Assembly (NCBI GenBank): GCA_030141605.1
Contig: JAQGDQ010000031.1
Span: 374,001-411,000, forward strand
Reading direction: 5' to 3'
Origin: Tubiluchus corallicola
Taxonomy: Eukaryota; Priapulida; Priapulimorpha; Priapulimorphida; Tubiluchidae
DNA: 37,000 nucleotides
The notes under the pieces were generated by a model that was not told the origin of the DNA, did no database searches, and saw only the letters and a program-made list of their open reading frames with translations. The position numbers and the translations under genes are program-made. Positions within the stretch are counted from its first letter, which is position 1. The number at the start of each line of letters is the position of its first letter. Shown piece after piece: positions 1 through 12,241 of the stretch.

Positions 1-284
1 AACAGTCTTGATCAAATAAATGAAGAAATGAACGAGCGAACAAACAAACAAATTATTAACTGTCATATAAATACATAAACAAACAAACTAACAAACAAAC
101 AAACAAGCAAATAAACAGACACTGCATTCACAGTTTACATACAGCAGTAGTAGCAAAAGTAGTTATGGGTGCCGTGTAGAACCGAATCAGTTTCTGCTTA
201 GATGACAAACGTTTGCCTCGCTTCCTCTCATGAATCTCATCAAAATGCAGCATTAAGATAAGTGGCGGAAACAGTGCAGCTGGG

Positions 285-905
285 AGAATCTGAAACAGAA
301 CATAACTTCAGCAAATTTGAAACAGAACATAACTTACCAAACAAAGAAGAATCTGAAACAGAACATTACTTTACCACACAGAGACGAATCTGAAAGAGAA
401 CATGACTTTGCCAAACAAAGAAGAATCTGAAACAGAACATTACTTTACCACACAGAGACGAATCTGAAAGAGAACATGACTTTGCCAAACAAAGAAGAAT
501 CTGAAACAGAACATTACTTTACCACACAGAGACGAATCTGAAAGAGAACATGACTTTGCCAAACAAAGAAGAATCTGAAACAGAGCATGACTTTACCAAA
601 CAATACACAACTGAAGCAGGGTATGACTTTTCCAAACAACACAGAACTGAAACAAAACACGACTTTACCAAACAATACATAACTGAAACAAATCAGAACT
701 TTGCCAAGCAATACAGAAGTGAAACAAAACACGACTTTACCAAATAATACATAACTGAAACAAATCAGAACTTCGCCAAGTAATACAGAACTGAAACAAA
801 GCATGACTTTACCAAACAATACAAAACTGAAACGGCGTATGACTTTCCAAACAATACAGAATTAAAACAATTCAGAACTTCACCAAGCAATACATAACTG
901 AAACA
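285..905. repeat. 36/37-bp minisatellite
   Basis: Tandem units of the type CTGAAACAGAACATKACTTT plus about 17 more bases. The left part is a 74-bp dimer (2 x 37), seen at 361, 435 and 509. The right part is a 72-bp dimer (2 x 36), seen at 661 and 733. The 36-bp unit keeps the reading frame, which explains the repetitive ORFs on both strands. It lies in the TRPM intron that runs off the left edge. The rest of 1-1167 shows only A-rich (AAAC/AAAT)n sequence at 20-120. Confidence 0.9.
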
Positions 906-1167
906 AAAAAAGACTAACTGTGGTCATTAAAACACAGTAACTAATCAGCCACTCACCCTGCAGCTATTGAGATTATTTTTATAAATTCATTTAGTTCTGT
1001 GATATTTTGCTACCAGCTATACTAAATGACAAATAAAATCGGCTATACAAACAATTTAATGTATACCCTTTTGTTTTTGAGACTGAAGTAGCATTTCATA
1101 TAAAATATCATGTTTTGAACAAGATAGTTTCTGATGCACCTAAGTAAAAAGAAAATAAATCAGTTAC

Positions 1168-4100
1168 CTTATAAGATGAACACATAAGTCCCTTTTTCCA
1201 AGTTTGATAGATGGATCTCTGACAGGCAGGCGTTGACATGAAGAGGCGATCCACACCAATGTACGCCATTTCTAAACAATTCTTATCACCCCAGGTTTCA
1301 GGTTTATATTTAACTAGTTTTACTGCACCCTCTTGGTCAGCCATGTTGCACTGTTCTAGGACCTATGATTGATGATGAATTTAAATAACTCCCGTACAAC
1401 TTCTTGATATTTAATTATCAAAAAATACTGCAAAAACTGCGACAAAGCTAAAAAACAAAAAATATTTATAGGAGAAAAATACTGAAAATGTAAAAACCTA
1501 TTGTACGCACACGGACTAGCAATATACATACAAGTATATATAAATAAGCAAATATATAAATATACTAAAACAAATAACTTGTTCACCTTTACAGCCAAGT
1601 TCTCAAACTCTGTTTTATTTCTCCTGTATGACTCGAGAAGGTCAGATTTATGAGGTGGACAGCGTTTGCTCATGTTCCAGTAAATAATTGTAGCAGCAAG
1701 TGCCGTTGCTATTGTCCACTCGCATCGCTCCCAGATGAATTTTGCCAAGTTTTGTCTGTAAATGAAAACGCATTTAGAAACTTGACATGACCAGCCAACA
1801 TAAAGCATACTGCCAATGTAAGCCTAGTGGATTAGGGAGCGCAGGTAAATTATTGGTCAGTAAAGGTGAGCATTCTGAGTTATCAGAAATGGAATTCGAA
1901 TAAAATTTTTGACCTTCAAACTCGAATCAAACTGAATTTCAAGATTTCGAATCCAAGTCAAACTCGAATTTTAAAGATTTTCAAATACATTTTCAAATTA
2001 TAACAAAAAATCATTCTCGCAAATTATTTTATTTTGTTCTGCAGTAAAAACACAAATAATTTGTTCAACTATTCTGTACAATAAATTCTAAAAAGTGTAA
2101 AAATCAAGCTAAATTGTGCTGATTGCATATTGTTTCAAACATTTTAGTGATAAAGACAGTAGGTAGTCGAAATAAAAAATTATACGAATACATAATTTTA
2201 GATTCGAATCGAATTCAAATTAAAAATTAATGCTACTGCATTCATTGTTACACATGGCCACGTGTTGGCACTATCATAATAACTATAATTCTCACATCAT
2301 CCTCTGTTTTTCTCATTTTAGCGAAACAGTTTTCATTTATTGCCTTCTTCTAAACATACCCTTGCATATAGATCCCCTCCTTATTTCTACTGTACATTCA
2401 GTTGTTCTTACGAGCCATTTTAAGCACCTTGAACTGCCGTAGTAGCATTGTCATAAATGAGATCATAAATCAGTTGAAATCATTATACTTACTAGAGTTA
2501 AATTTCTCTGTTAAACAGCTAAAACTATAATTATATAATGATGTATGTGTATGCAAAATTTTTGAAGAAAATTGTTCGAGGTCAGTCAGCAGAACAACGT
2601 AACATGTCTAATATGGTCAAAAACTTCGTCACAGTTAAACCTTGCTTGACAACCACATGCCAGTTCTATGGGTTACCATCAAATGAAGCAAAAATGATTC
2701 TGAAAATGCAATAAAGTTTACATAACCTGTTCAGTAGGACGGCCCAAAAGAACAGTTGTCGAGCTGGATCTTGAAAGACTTTGTCACCAATTGGATTCAA
2801 GTACAGATCATTATCTGGGTGTTTACACTCAAACAGTAACCTGCAAAAAATAAACACAGCCTCAGATGAACAAAAAACTCTAATACTGAGTGTTAAAAGT
2901 TTTTACATTCATGCCTCAGAACACACTACCTACGTGTTCTAGTTTTTCTCTACATAAATAAGAAAGTATTAGTTCTACACTGAACCCGAGAGTGGAAAGT
3001 GCTGCAAAGAAAAATGACACCCGTCACTAAAAAATTAGCATCAATAGATTTGCGAATGTTACGGAACAAACACACAACGCGAAACAGGCATTGCCAAAGA
3101 TCTCCAGACAATTATAACAAATTTTTCCTGTTAGACTGCACTCTTGTCAATTTTGCAGGCTGAGGCAAGTTGATCAGCATTTATTTGCTGTTTGCCAAAG
3201 GCAATCATTTCAAATAGATGTTTATAAAAAAAATTACGGCATCGTCACAGTACAGTAATTTCAGTATGGCATGACTAAACACCAGCACGAAAGCCACTTC
3301 TGCCATGGGAGGCAAAACTATACATCAGTTAGGGCATCAGGCAGCAGCAGATGTACCCACCTAAATATGTTAAACTAGAAAAAATATTAATCACTGTGTG
3401 TGATGGCAACTTATGGGCATATAAAGCACAAAAACGTATGTTATGTTGTTACTTGTAATATTCATGTTTCTGTGGAAAAAAATCACATGATTGTAGGTTT
3501 TACAACAATCATGTATTGGATGGCTTGTCATATGAACATAAAAAATACAAGTCATTAAATTTCTTTGGTGAACTTTGGAAACTTGTATAACAAACTGTGG
3601 GTTTTTGCATTTCTCAGCTAAAGTTTATACACCAAACTCAGAGCATACATTGCTCTAAAAATAAGCAGCTAAACAAAAGTGATTGTTGAGCCTTTATGGC
3701 TAAAGTCTACAATTCCCGACACACAAGAAATGTGTTCGTGAAACGGATTAGCATTAGGGTTACGCTAAGGGGTTGGGTTAGAGTTAGAGTTAGGGTTACA
3801 TTATTTAAACTGCGGGGAATTGTAAACACCTTCCAAAATTACATGCTAATCGTAATCAAAAGTTAGGGTTAGGGCTAGAGTTAGGGTTAGGATAGGGTTA
3901 GGGCAAAGGGTTGGGTTAGGGTAAGGGATTAGATTAGGATAGGGTTAGAGTAAGAGGTTGGGTTAGGGTAGGGTTAGGGTTAAGGTAAGGAGTTGGGTTT
4001 GGGTGGGGGGTTACAGTTAGGGTTAGGGTTAGAGTTTGTGTTAGAGTTAGATCAGGGTTAGAGTTAACGTTAGATTATTTGTGTGGGGAATTGTAAACTC

Positions 4101-5659
4101 CTTCCAAAATTACTTGCTAATCTTAATCAAAAGTAATACAATACTGGAACTGTACTTTTTATTTCAGTCATTTTTTAACCTTACTTATTCAGAAGTTCCA
4201 ATATATCAGCCAGTAAAGACAGCGATCCATCAGTTTCATCCATAAACACTTTTTGGCTAGAATACTGCAAGAGTAACTGCTGTATGTGACTATTATTGTC
4301 CATAACACAATATAGCTCGCACAGTCGACTCACAGTGAGGTATTCACGGACGACAACTCCATTTTCTAACATAAGCCTGACAAAATCTACCTTGTCTTCT
4401 TTCAAAGCCAATGTCATGATATCATCCAGGCTACCTAATGAAGAAGAGCAACAATAAAAAACCTTCAGACTTGTCAAAGCAACACACGTCATTTACAACA
4501 GCAGTCATTGGAAGGAATTTGACATGGATTCTGGTGTCGGCCACTTTTCCTCTACCATCAAACCTACTCAGGTGAGCCCACATGCACAGCATGACATAAA
4601 TAATAATAAAATGAAACATGAAAACACCTTTTCCAAACCAAACCCAAGACAATATAGCATAAAAGATGCATTTTTGAACGTATTTTGCTTCCAGGTAACA
4701 TGAAGATTTTAAAAATTATTTTCAAACGAACTGAAAAAACATCAACATGATCAGAAGTGTTCAAAACTCAACACTGTTTTGTTAAGTGTTAATTTTAGTA
4801 CATTAACAGAAATATTACTTTTCTAAGTGTCTTAACCACACTTTGAATAAAAAAAGCTTGACTAGCTAAAGCAGATATTCTGCATAGATATTTCTTTTTG
4901 CTCTGCTTCTCTCCGGAAGTAATTAATTACTGCAGAGATTCAGAAGTTTTGGTAATGCATTTATCTCAGTAAACCTGAGAAACAACATTGTATTCAGTCT
5001 CACGCCATAACAATTTTAAGAAGCATAAATATAGCTGTCCATCATACTATAAAGAGTTTTCCTATAGAAAGTTTCCCTTCAGCGTCCACAATAATGTACA
5101 AACTGCTAACAAGTTTATTTACACTTTGACTACTGTGACCTTCAGATGACCTTTGATCTCAGTACAACTTACACATTTCAAGTTTAACTCACATTGTCAC
5201 AAGCTCCAATTACATATTCTCGAGGCAAAGTTAACATATCATTGATTGAAACTGCAAATTTCAGTTTTTAGACCTTGTGTAAGACATTTTTGTGTACACA
5301 TCTACTGGTGTGATATTATGAGATATCTTAAAGTAGTGAAGTAAAAATTGATTTATACTAAGAACCTTTCCCTAGTATAATGAATGTAAGTACAAAAGGT
5401 ACTTCTGTGCACAAATTGTTTTGTACAAATGACAGTTTTAAAACATATTCTGCAAAACAAGGGGAATGGCTGGTTAAATGAACAAACAGACTGGCAAACA
5501 AATGAGCGAATATCGAACAAATGTTCTTTGTTTCAAGACATAGCATTCTCTCACCAGGCTCCCACGTTGCGTCATCAGTGAATATTTCATCAGCAGCTAC
5601 GTCAGATCTGTTCCACGTCAGGGCTAATCTTAGCTGATCTAAACGACTTGCTGATTTGC
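1168..5659 (-). CDS. TRPM MHR3/MHR4 exons
   Basis: Part of the TRPM gene: exons 5555-5659, 4185-4434, 2727-2840, 1587-1755 and 1168-1362 (about residues 624-901). The sequence follows the ankyrin-like MHR3/4 pattern: LALTWNRSDVAADEIF, then VDFVRLMLENGVVVREYLT, RLCELYCVMDN, LFFWAVLLNRQNLAKFIWER, and finally VKYKPETWGDKNCLEMA, which normally precedes the pre-S1 region. The linker between MHR3 and FFWAVL is short compared with vertebrate TRPM6/7. For the exon ending at 1362 the in-phase acceptor is ...ATAG before GTCCTAGAA; a second AG eight bases downstream would break the frame. Confidence 0.9.
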
Positions 5660-8600
5660 CTGTAAAAAGGAGAGTACAAATGTAGCATACAAATATGATT
5701 GTTAGCACCCACTTAATCAGTGGCAAGGCTTTTATTCAGGCACAGCATCTGTAACGTTTCGAAATGTGGCAGATGTCGTGTCTGAATAAAAACCATGTCT
5801 TTACTTAAATAGGTGCTAGCGATCCTTTTTATATTAAGAATTTGTTTTCCCTCATTACCAATGTAACATATGTATGTAGCATAACCAACAAAAACATCAG
5901 TACTGCAGGTAATGAATGTTATAATTTCATTTTCTTGATAGAAAATGTTAGTCTTATACTCTATATTAGTAAACTATCTATACAGAGGAGATATTGTTGC
6001 TACATTCAGTTTTTCATCCAAAACTCATCTTTCCCTTATTTTTATATTCATTCATTTCCTCATTGTACACTCAATTCAGGTCTTTTTACATGCAGAAAAT
6101 CTCTAACCTGTAGTCTTGTATAATCATAAAAAGCCAGCAAGTACTAAAGGCTAACTTGCTTATCACTGTAATGTTGACATGCAGTGTTCGTTCAACGACT
6201 GCAACGTCAAAGTCTAGACAGTTTGTGCAAGACGGCAACTGTAAACTTCAGCAAGCACGTTTGCCCATCGGGGGAATTAATACAATAATACAAACGGGCT
6301 TTATAATGTGCAGTAAGGAACAGAGTAGTATACCCATTATAGATGTGAAATTTTTTGAGGATGATGAAAGGGAAGAAATTGTTCAACAAGTTGAAGAAGC
6401 TTTTACCACAGTGGGATTTGCATACTTAATTAATCATGGAATCAGTCAAACAGAGGTAACACTACTTTAACAAGACATATTGTAGTAATTTAGTACTTTT
6501 TAATTAGATTGATATTGCTTCAGAATTTTTGTATAAGTGCAGACTAGAATATGCCTTTCAAGGGCAGACATGCTTAATGCGAATAATTGTGGCAAGACTG
6601 GAATCTACTCATTATCAAGGCTGACCCTTTAAGAATGTTTTAACCGGGTTCGGATGTGAGTGCATTCTTCCAACGGATTGATTACATGATGTTGAGAAAT
6701 ATGCTGGTTAAAACATCATTGCAAGATGTGTAGCATATTCTAGACCTATACATGTGTTAACATTCTCCCTATTATTAGTTGAGCAAACTAATCCAAGGGT
6801 GTTTCAGCCTTTTTGTAGAGTTTTAGCACAAGTTTCTAAAGAAATACAAGCAACTTCTTAGCCTCACCAAAACAGAAACTGGAGTGAAACCAGTAAGTTT
6901 AAAAACACACTGCCCACTTCTCATGTGTATAAATGATCTGTGAACAATACTAGATAGGAGGTAAAGCATTGTAATCACCATAATGTACAAATAATTGTTA
7001 ATTCTAGATAGCGAAGGTCATGAGTGTCTCGATGAAATTTTTCGATCTGCCATTAGAGGTGAAGTCAAAATACACTGGAAAAGAACGAGGGGCTGGATAC
7101 ATGGCACTGGGAAAACAAAGGTAATTAAAGAGCGACAACAACAAAGATGAAGACATACTAGATATGATGACATTTAGTACCACATTAAAGTGGGAAGATG
7201 GAGATTAGTAGACAAAAAATACATATTTGATAGAGTGCAGAAGAGCCAAATGGAAGACCACGAATTCCTGCAAATAGTTTTTGAGATGAAACAAATTGCA
7301 AAATTGGAGAAGCAAAACAGAAGTAGCACTTATTCTTCTATAGTAGAAGAAATAAGAAGTAGAAACAAACAAACATTCAGAATAGTAAGAAAATAACCTC
7401 TTCCAAAAGTCATCTTGATTTCTCATCGCATACAGCTGTATGGGTCTCTGTTTTAAACGAGAATGTGTTTATGTTCAGAAAGCTATACAAATCTATGTGT
7501 ATATATTTTACATGTGTGTGTGTGCACGCGTGCATGGGTGCATGTGCATGTGCACACTTGCATATAACAAACCATTTAGCTCAATTTCTCCAATATGTCT
7601 TTTAATTGTACAGAATTCAAAGTGAAGTAGCAGACCTTATAGAAGCATTTGATACTCAACCTGATAATGATATGGTGAGATATATTTTCTTTAACAAAAG
7701 TCAAGACACTGATATGCTTTGTGATAATGCTTAGTGAGGATGATGATGATGATGATGATAATGGTGATGATGATGATGATGTGATGATGATGATGATGAT
7801 GATGACTACGATGATGGTAATGCAGACTAGGATAAAAATGGCCGGGATGAATGATCACTCACTATAAGATCTAGTTACTTTTTGAAAATGCAATAAAAAA
7901 TTGAAAGTACATTACTAATTCAAACTCAGAACTTTACAAATGCAACATGATCCCATCATTCAAACTCAGAACTTCACAAATGCAACATGGTCCCATCATT
8001 CAAACTCAGAACTTTACAAATGCAACATGATCCCATCATTCAAACTCAGAACTTCACAAATGCAACATGGTCCCATCATTCAAACTCAGAACTTTACAAA
8101 TGCAACATGATCCCATCATTCAAACTCAGAACTTCACAAATGCAACATGGTCCAATCATTCAGACTCTGAACTTCACAAATGCAACATGATTCCATCATT
8201 CAAACTCAGAACTTCACAAATGCAACATGGTCCCATCATTTAAACTCAGAACTTCACAAATGCAACATGGTCCCATCATTCAAACTCAGAACTTCACAAA
8301 TGCAACATGGTCCCATCATTCAAACTCAGAACTTCACAAATGCAACATGATCCCATCATTCAAACTCAGAACTTCACAAATGCAACATGATCCCATCATT
8401 CAAACTCAGAACTTCACAAATGCAACATGATCCATCATATCAAAAGATGAACTAATCATAGCTTCCGGGCATTAAGTGGGCCTGATTAATAATAGCAAAT
8501 GTCAGGATTGTTATTGAGCTACTGCACAAAAGTCCACTAAACTTGAGGGAATAGATGAGCACAATAAAAGAAACGTTTCATAGCATGCAAAGTATTGTAA

Positions 8601-11600
8601 CTATTGTTAAACACATTCTGTAATATGCTTGGACTGATTTTCTGACGCAGGACTACCCGGATACCGAGGTACCGGAGTTCAGACAGACAATGATGGATTT
8701 CATTACAAAATGCAGGAAACTGAGTATTCATGTTATGCGAGCAATTGCACTCAGCTTAAAACTCAAGGTACATTTAAACAGGCATTTTTTAAAATCTACA
8801 TTTTGTGTCTATAATATAATCAGTCATAGTTTACGTCTACAAAGAATTTAGCTTCTTTCCAATTTTTTGCTACCCTTTTATGCCCTGAGGGCCACTCAGT
8901 TTAAATGACAGTTAGATTTAGTGTGAATCTAAATCTGCACACGTTACAAATCACAAAGATTTTAACTTTGTTCCAATTTTTTACCATTTAACCCCTAAAG
9001 GTCAATCTGCATAAATTTAGTGTTAACAGATTGCTTCTGGAACAGACCTATTCAGATACGATGTTGGTATCTGTCCATCCCGTTAGTAGTTTCAACATTA
9101 CAACTGACTGCTTAATGTATTCATGGTAATTCTCGTTATTAAATAAATTAGTTACTTTATCACGTGGCATTTTTCCGTTAGCTTGCCAAGTCTATATAAT
9201 AAGTAAATAAGATGAATTAAGAGTTTTCATAGTTCTTTTGCAAGTATTGATAACAAGTTTAATAATAATTATATGTGTTACGAGTGTGGATGCTTCTAGA
9301 CTGTGCTTGTGTTATGTTATGTAACATATGTGAAATAAATAGTTTAAAATTGATTGAATCGATTACAAAGGTACGGGGGTACAGGAAACTCTGAAGACTG
9401 TATGTACATTCTTTGCAAACACCACATATAAAGTAGAATGTCTTTATACAATAAGACACTTTGCAAACAGTGTGAATGTAGAGGACCAGAATTTTGGTAA
9501 TCATCAAGTACTATGGCTTTTACATGAAAATGGCATAGGTTGAATCCGGCCACTAAACGATTAACTAATAAGAGAAGCGTCATTCGTACATGGCCAGCTA
9601 ACTCTTGCGGTGCCTGTGAAAGTGCTGAGTTGTTGCACTATGTACCAGGGATGACCATCAGCCGAGCAGTAGACAATAACGCAGAATACTTTCGCATTAC
9701 TATTAAGTTTGCTCGTTTTTCCCTTCATATACCTTTGCTTTATGTTTTTTCCATTTTGTGCGACACTGTTGCCACATTTTTTTCAATACCAATTTCTCTA
9801 TGCCAGTCAGCCACTTCAGCAAACAGTTTTTGATTTCTTTGTGTTCTACTATCTAAAACATTAGCTACATCCAGATCTTGCAAAATGTCTAAAAAAATTT
9901 TATTTGTGTGTTTTTCCACTGCTGGCCTGTTTGAGCATAGGTGGTCATTTAACTTGATTTTGGCGGTTTGCATCATTTTAAGTAACGCAGAGCAAAATTT
10001 TTAGCACGAATCTATCCTAATGAACATTCTGGTTGAATAACGCAGCATGACGGTAACAGTTTAACACCTGCGTGAATGGAGCCAGCCTGTTTCAAGTCGA
10101 CTTGCCACGATCAATTATTTTGCACAATAGTGAATAATAAGGCTTGCATAGGAATATGTATTCAGGTAAAAGCCATAAAAGATAATCTTCTGCTGTAAAA
10201 GTGTTTAACTGATCAAGAACGTTCTACTGTTATTATTTAGGATAAACATGTGCTTGAGAAAGCTCATAATGATTTTGGCACACCAGGCACTGTGAATTCA
10301 TCGAATCTCAGGACAATACTGTATCCAAAAGTACTTGAAGGAAAAGGTATACGGGTATTTTGCCAGATCTTTGACAATTCTAATTGTACAGTGCTATACA
10401 CCCACTTACTACCAAAGCTGAGCTTTCTGAAGACTACAAATCACTCATAATTGGAAAGCTAAACATTTAAAAGTGCTTATGTATAGTAAGAACATTAACC
10501 TACTAAGAACTTCTTGTATAACAACTGTTGCAAAATTTCCGTTTGTAGTACACTGAGTATTGTATTTACGAGTTTTTGTTGGTGTCCATGTTCAATATTA
10601 TTTCAATGTTCAGCTGATCTGATTCTAGATCAACAACAGACTGAAGCACTTATGGACACTATTGAAACTTGTAAAGACAATACTCAACAACCTACAAGCT
10701 GAAAATGTACCCTGTCAATAACTGCTGAGCAGTTTATCAATAACCTTTACGAAAACAAATTATTTCAGGCGCTCATCTCAAAAATCAAATGCGGTGTAGT
10801 GAGCACACTGATTGGGGAACAATCACATTGCTCTTCCAGGATAATTCCGGTGGTTTACAGGTGAAAATATATGATATATACTTGCATCTGTACAATTCCT
10901 ATTTGCCTGCAGGCTTGACCCAGGCCTACTCTGCTATGGTGAACTAGTAACTTAGTGGCAGAGAATGGTAGTTTTAATCCTAAGCTCTGAGGATCAAGTC
11001 CCAACTGGTTCACAAATGTACAGCTTCTCCTTTCTTCATTTCACCAAGCACTAGGTTGATAATTATTGAGAAACAAACAGCAATGGTTTAATAACTTCTG
11101 GTCCTAGCACATTCATCTTCTAATTAATAATTCTACTTGTGTAAAGAGGCAACACAAATGAGACAAAATCGCTACAAATGAATTGCTTTTCTACAAGCGT
11201 TTGTCATAAAATGAAACAGCTAATAAGCAACACAGCCCTACATACATGAAAATGTGCAACTATAAATATGTTAAATATGTATGCATTTTTCATCTAGTCA
11301 CACCTTTTCGGGGTTTGGTAAAAGCTGGAATATTTTTTCATGTAGCCAAATACATGTGCTAAGAGTTCAAAAACACAGGTTAGTTAGTAGTGCCCGAAAT
11401 TTTTGTTAAAAGCAACTTGTGTTCTTCTACTTTCATGAATCAAGTTTCTGTGTTTATATAGAGAAGCTCGTCCTTATGAATGCCTTATTCCTTTTTAAGA
11501 AAAATGTCTTCTGAATTAAATATCCTTTTAGTCAGTACAACTATAATTATCATTCTGGAAACCTGTCTCATTGTCCATTATCTGAGCTTACAGACAAAAC

Positions 11601-12167
11601 AATGCCAAATCCAATCAACCCCGCTTTAAGGCTCGGGTTCACGGCTGATAGACGCATGAGGAGCATGTGACCGCCTGGGTTTGATACATGGTAAGTTTGG
11701 GCAGTTTCATTCGGTGTACAAAGTCTGCCAGTACAAACTGTGCTACATAAGACAAGAATCTTTAGACGGTTGATCTTGACAATGAACCAGGTCATCAGTT
11801 GCACCACAGACATTATTCGTATCGAGTAACTCCTGTCTGTGAATGTTGGATTCCAGCTTACTGTATGCCAAAGTGTATAAAAAGTAGCCACTATGTGTAA
11901 CAAGACCAAACACTACTATATGTAGATGAAGTTACTCTATTACTGCATGTATTACAGATAATGCACAGAGATGGCTACTACATCAATGCAACACCGATAG
12001 AGGGAGCAGTAATAGTTAATGTTGGTGATCTCCTGCAGCATTGGACAGCTGACAAACTAGTGTCAGCAGTATGTGTGAGCTTTTTTTTGCTAAGTTTATG
12101 AAAGTGAACAATTTTACCGAAGTCTTAGATTAAAAAAAGTTTTGAAAGATAACTGTTAAGGGCTTTC

Positions 12168-12241
<74 letters not shown>

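Noticed and set aside
514-819. Repetitive ORFs on both strands rich in FGKV/CFS or KQYxTETKHDF
   Set aside because: They are translations of the 36-bp minisatellite, whose unit is a multiple of three. No start context, splice sites or homology.
1-1167. TRPM gene seeming to lack its channel domain
   Set aside because: The last exon (ending at 1168) has a normal GTAACT donor. The transmembrane exons are simply outside the window, so this is not a truncation.
4431-4764. Minus-strand ORFs overlapping the TRPM exon at 4185-4434
   Set aside because: They read intron sequence or another frame. Only the frame joining exons 5555-5659 and 2727-2840 fits the TRPM family.
6156-6305. Upstream in-frame ATG extending the oxygenase by 50 residues
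   Set aside because: The extra sequence has no family match, and the usual start lies just before the SIPIID strand at 6306. An upstream start is not excluded by the reading frame.
7921-8440. Regular 40-bp repeats that could suggest a CRISPR array
   Set aside because: There are no unique spacers between repeats, the units are head to tail, and the host is an animal nuclear genome. It is a minisatellite.
10514-10702. Plus-strand ORF with DQQQTEALMDTIETCKDN in oxygenase intron 5
   Set aside because: The exons before and after join perfectly in phase without it (VLEGKG|AHLKNQMRCSEHTDW), and the segment has no place in the family fold.
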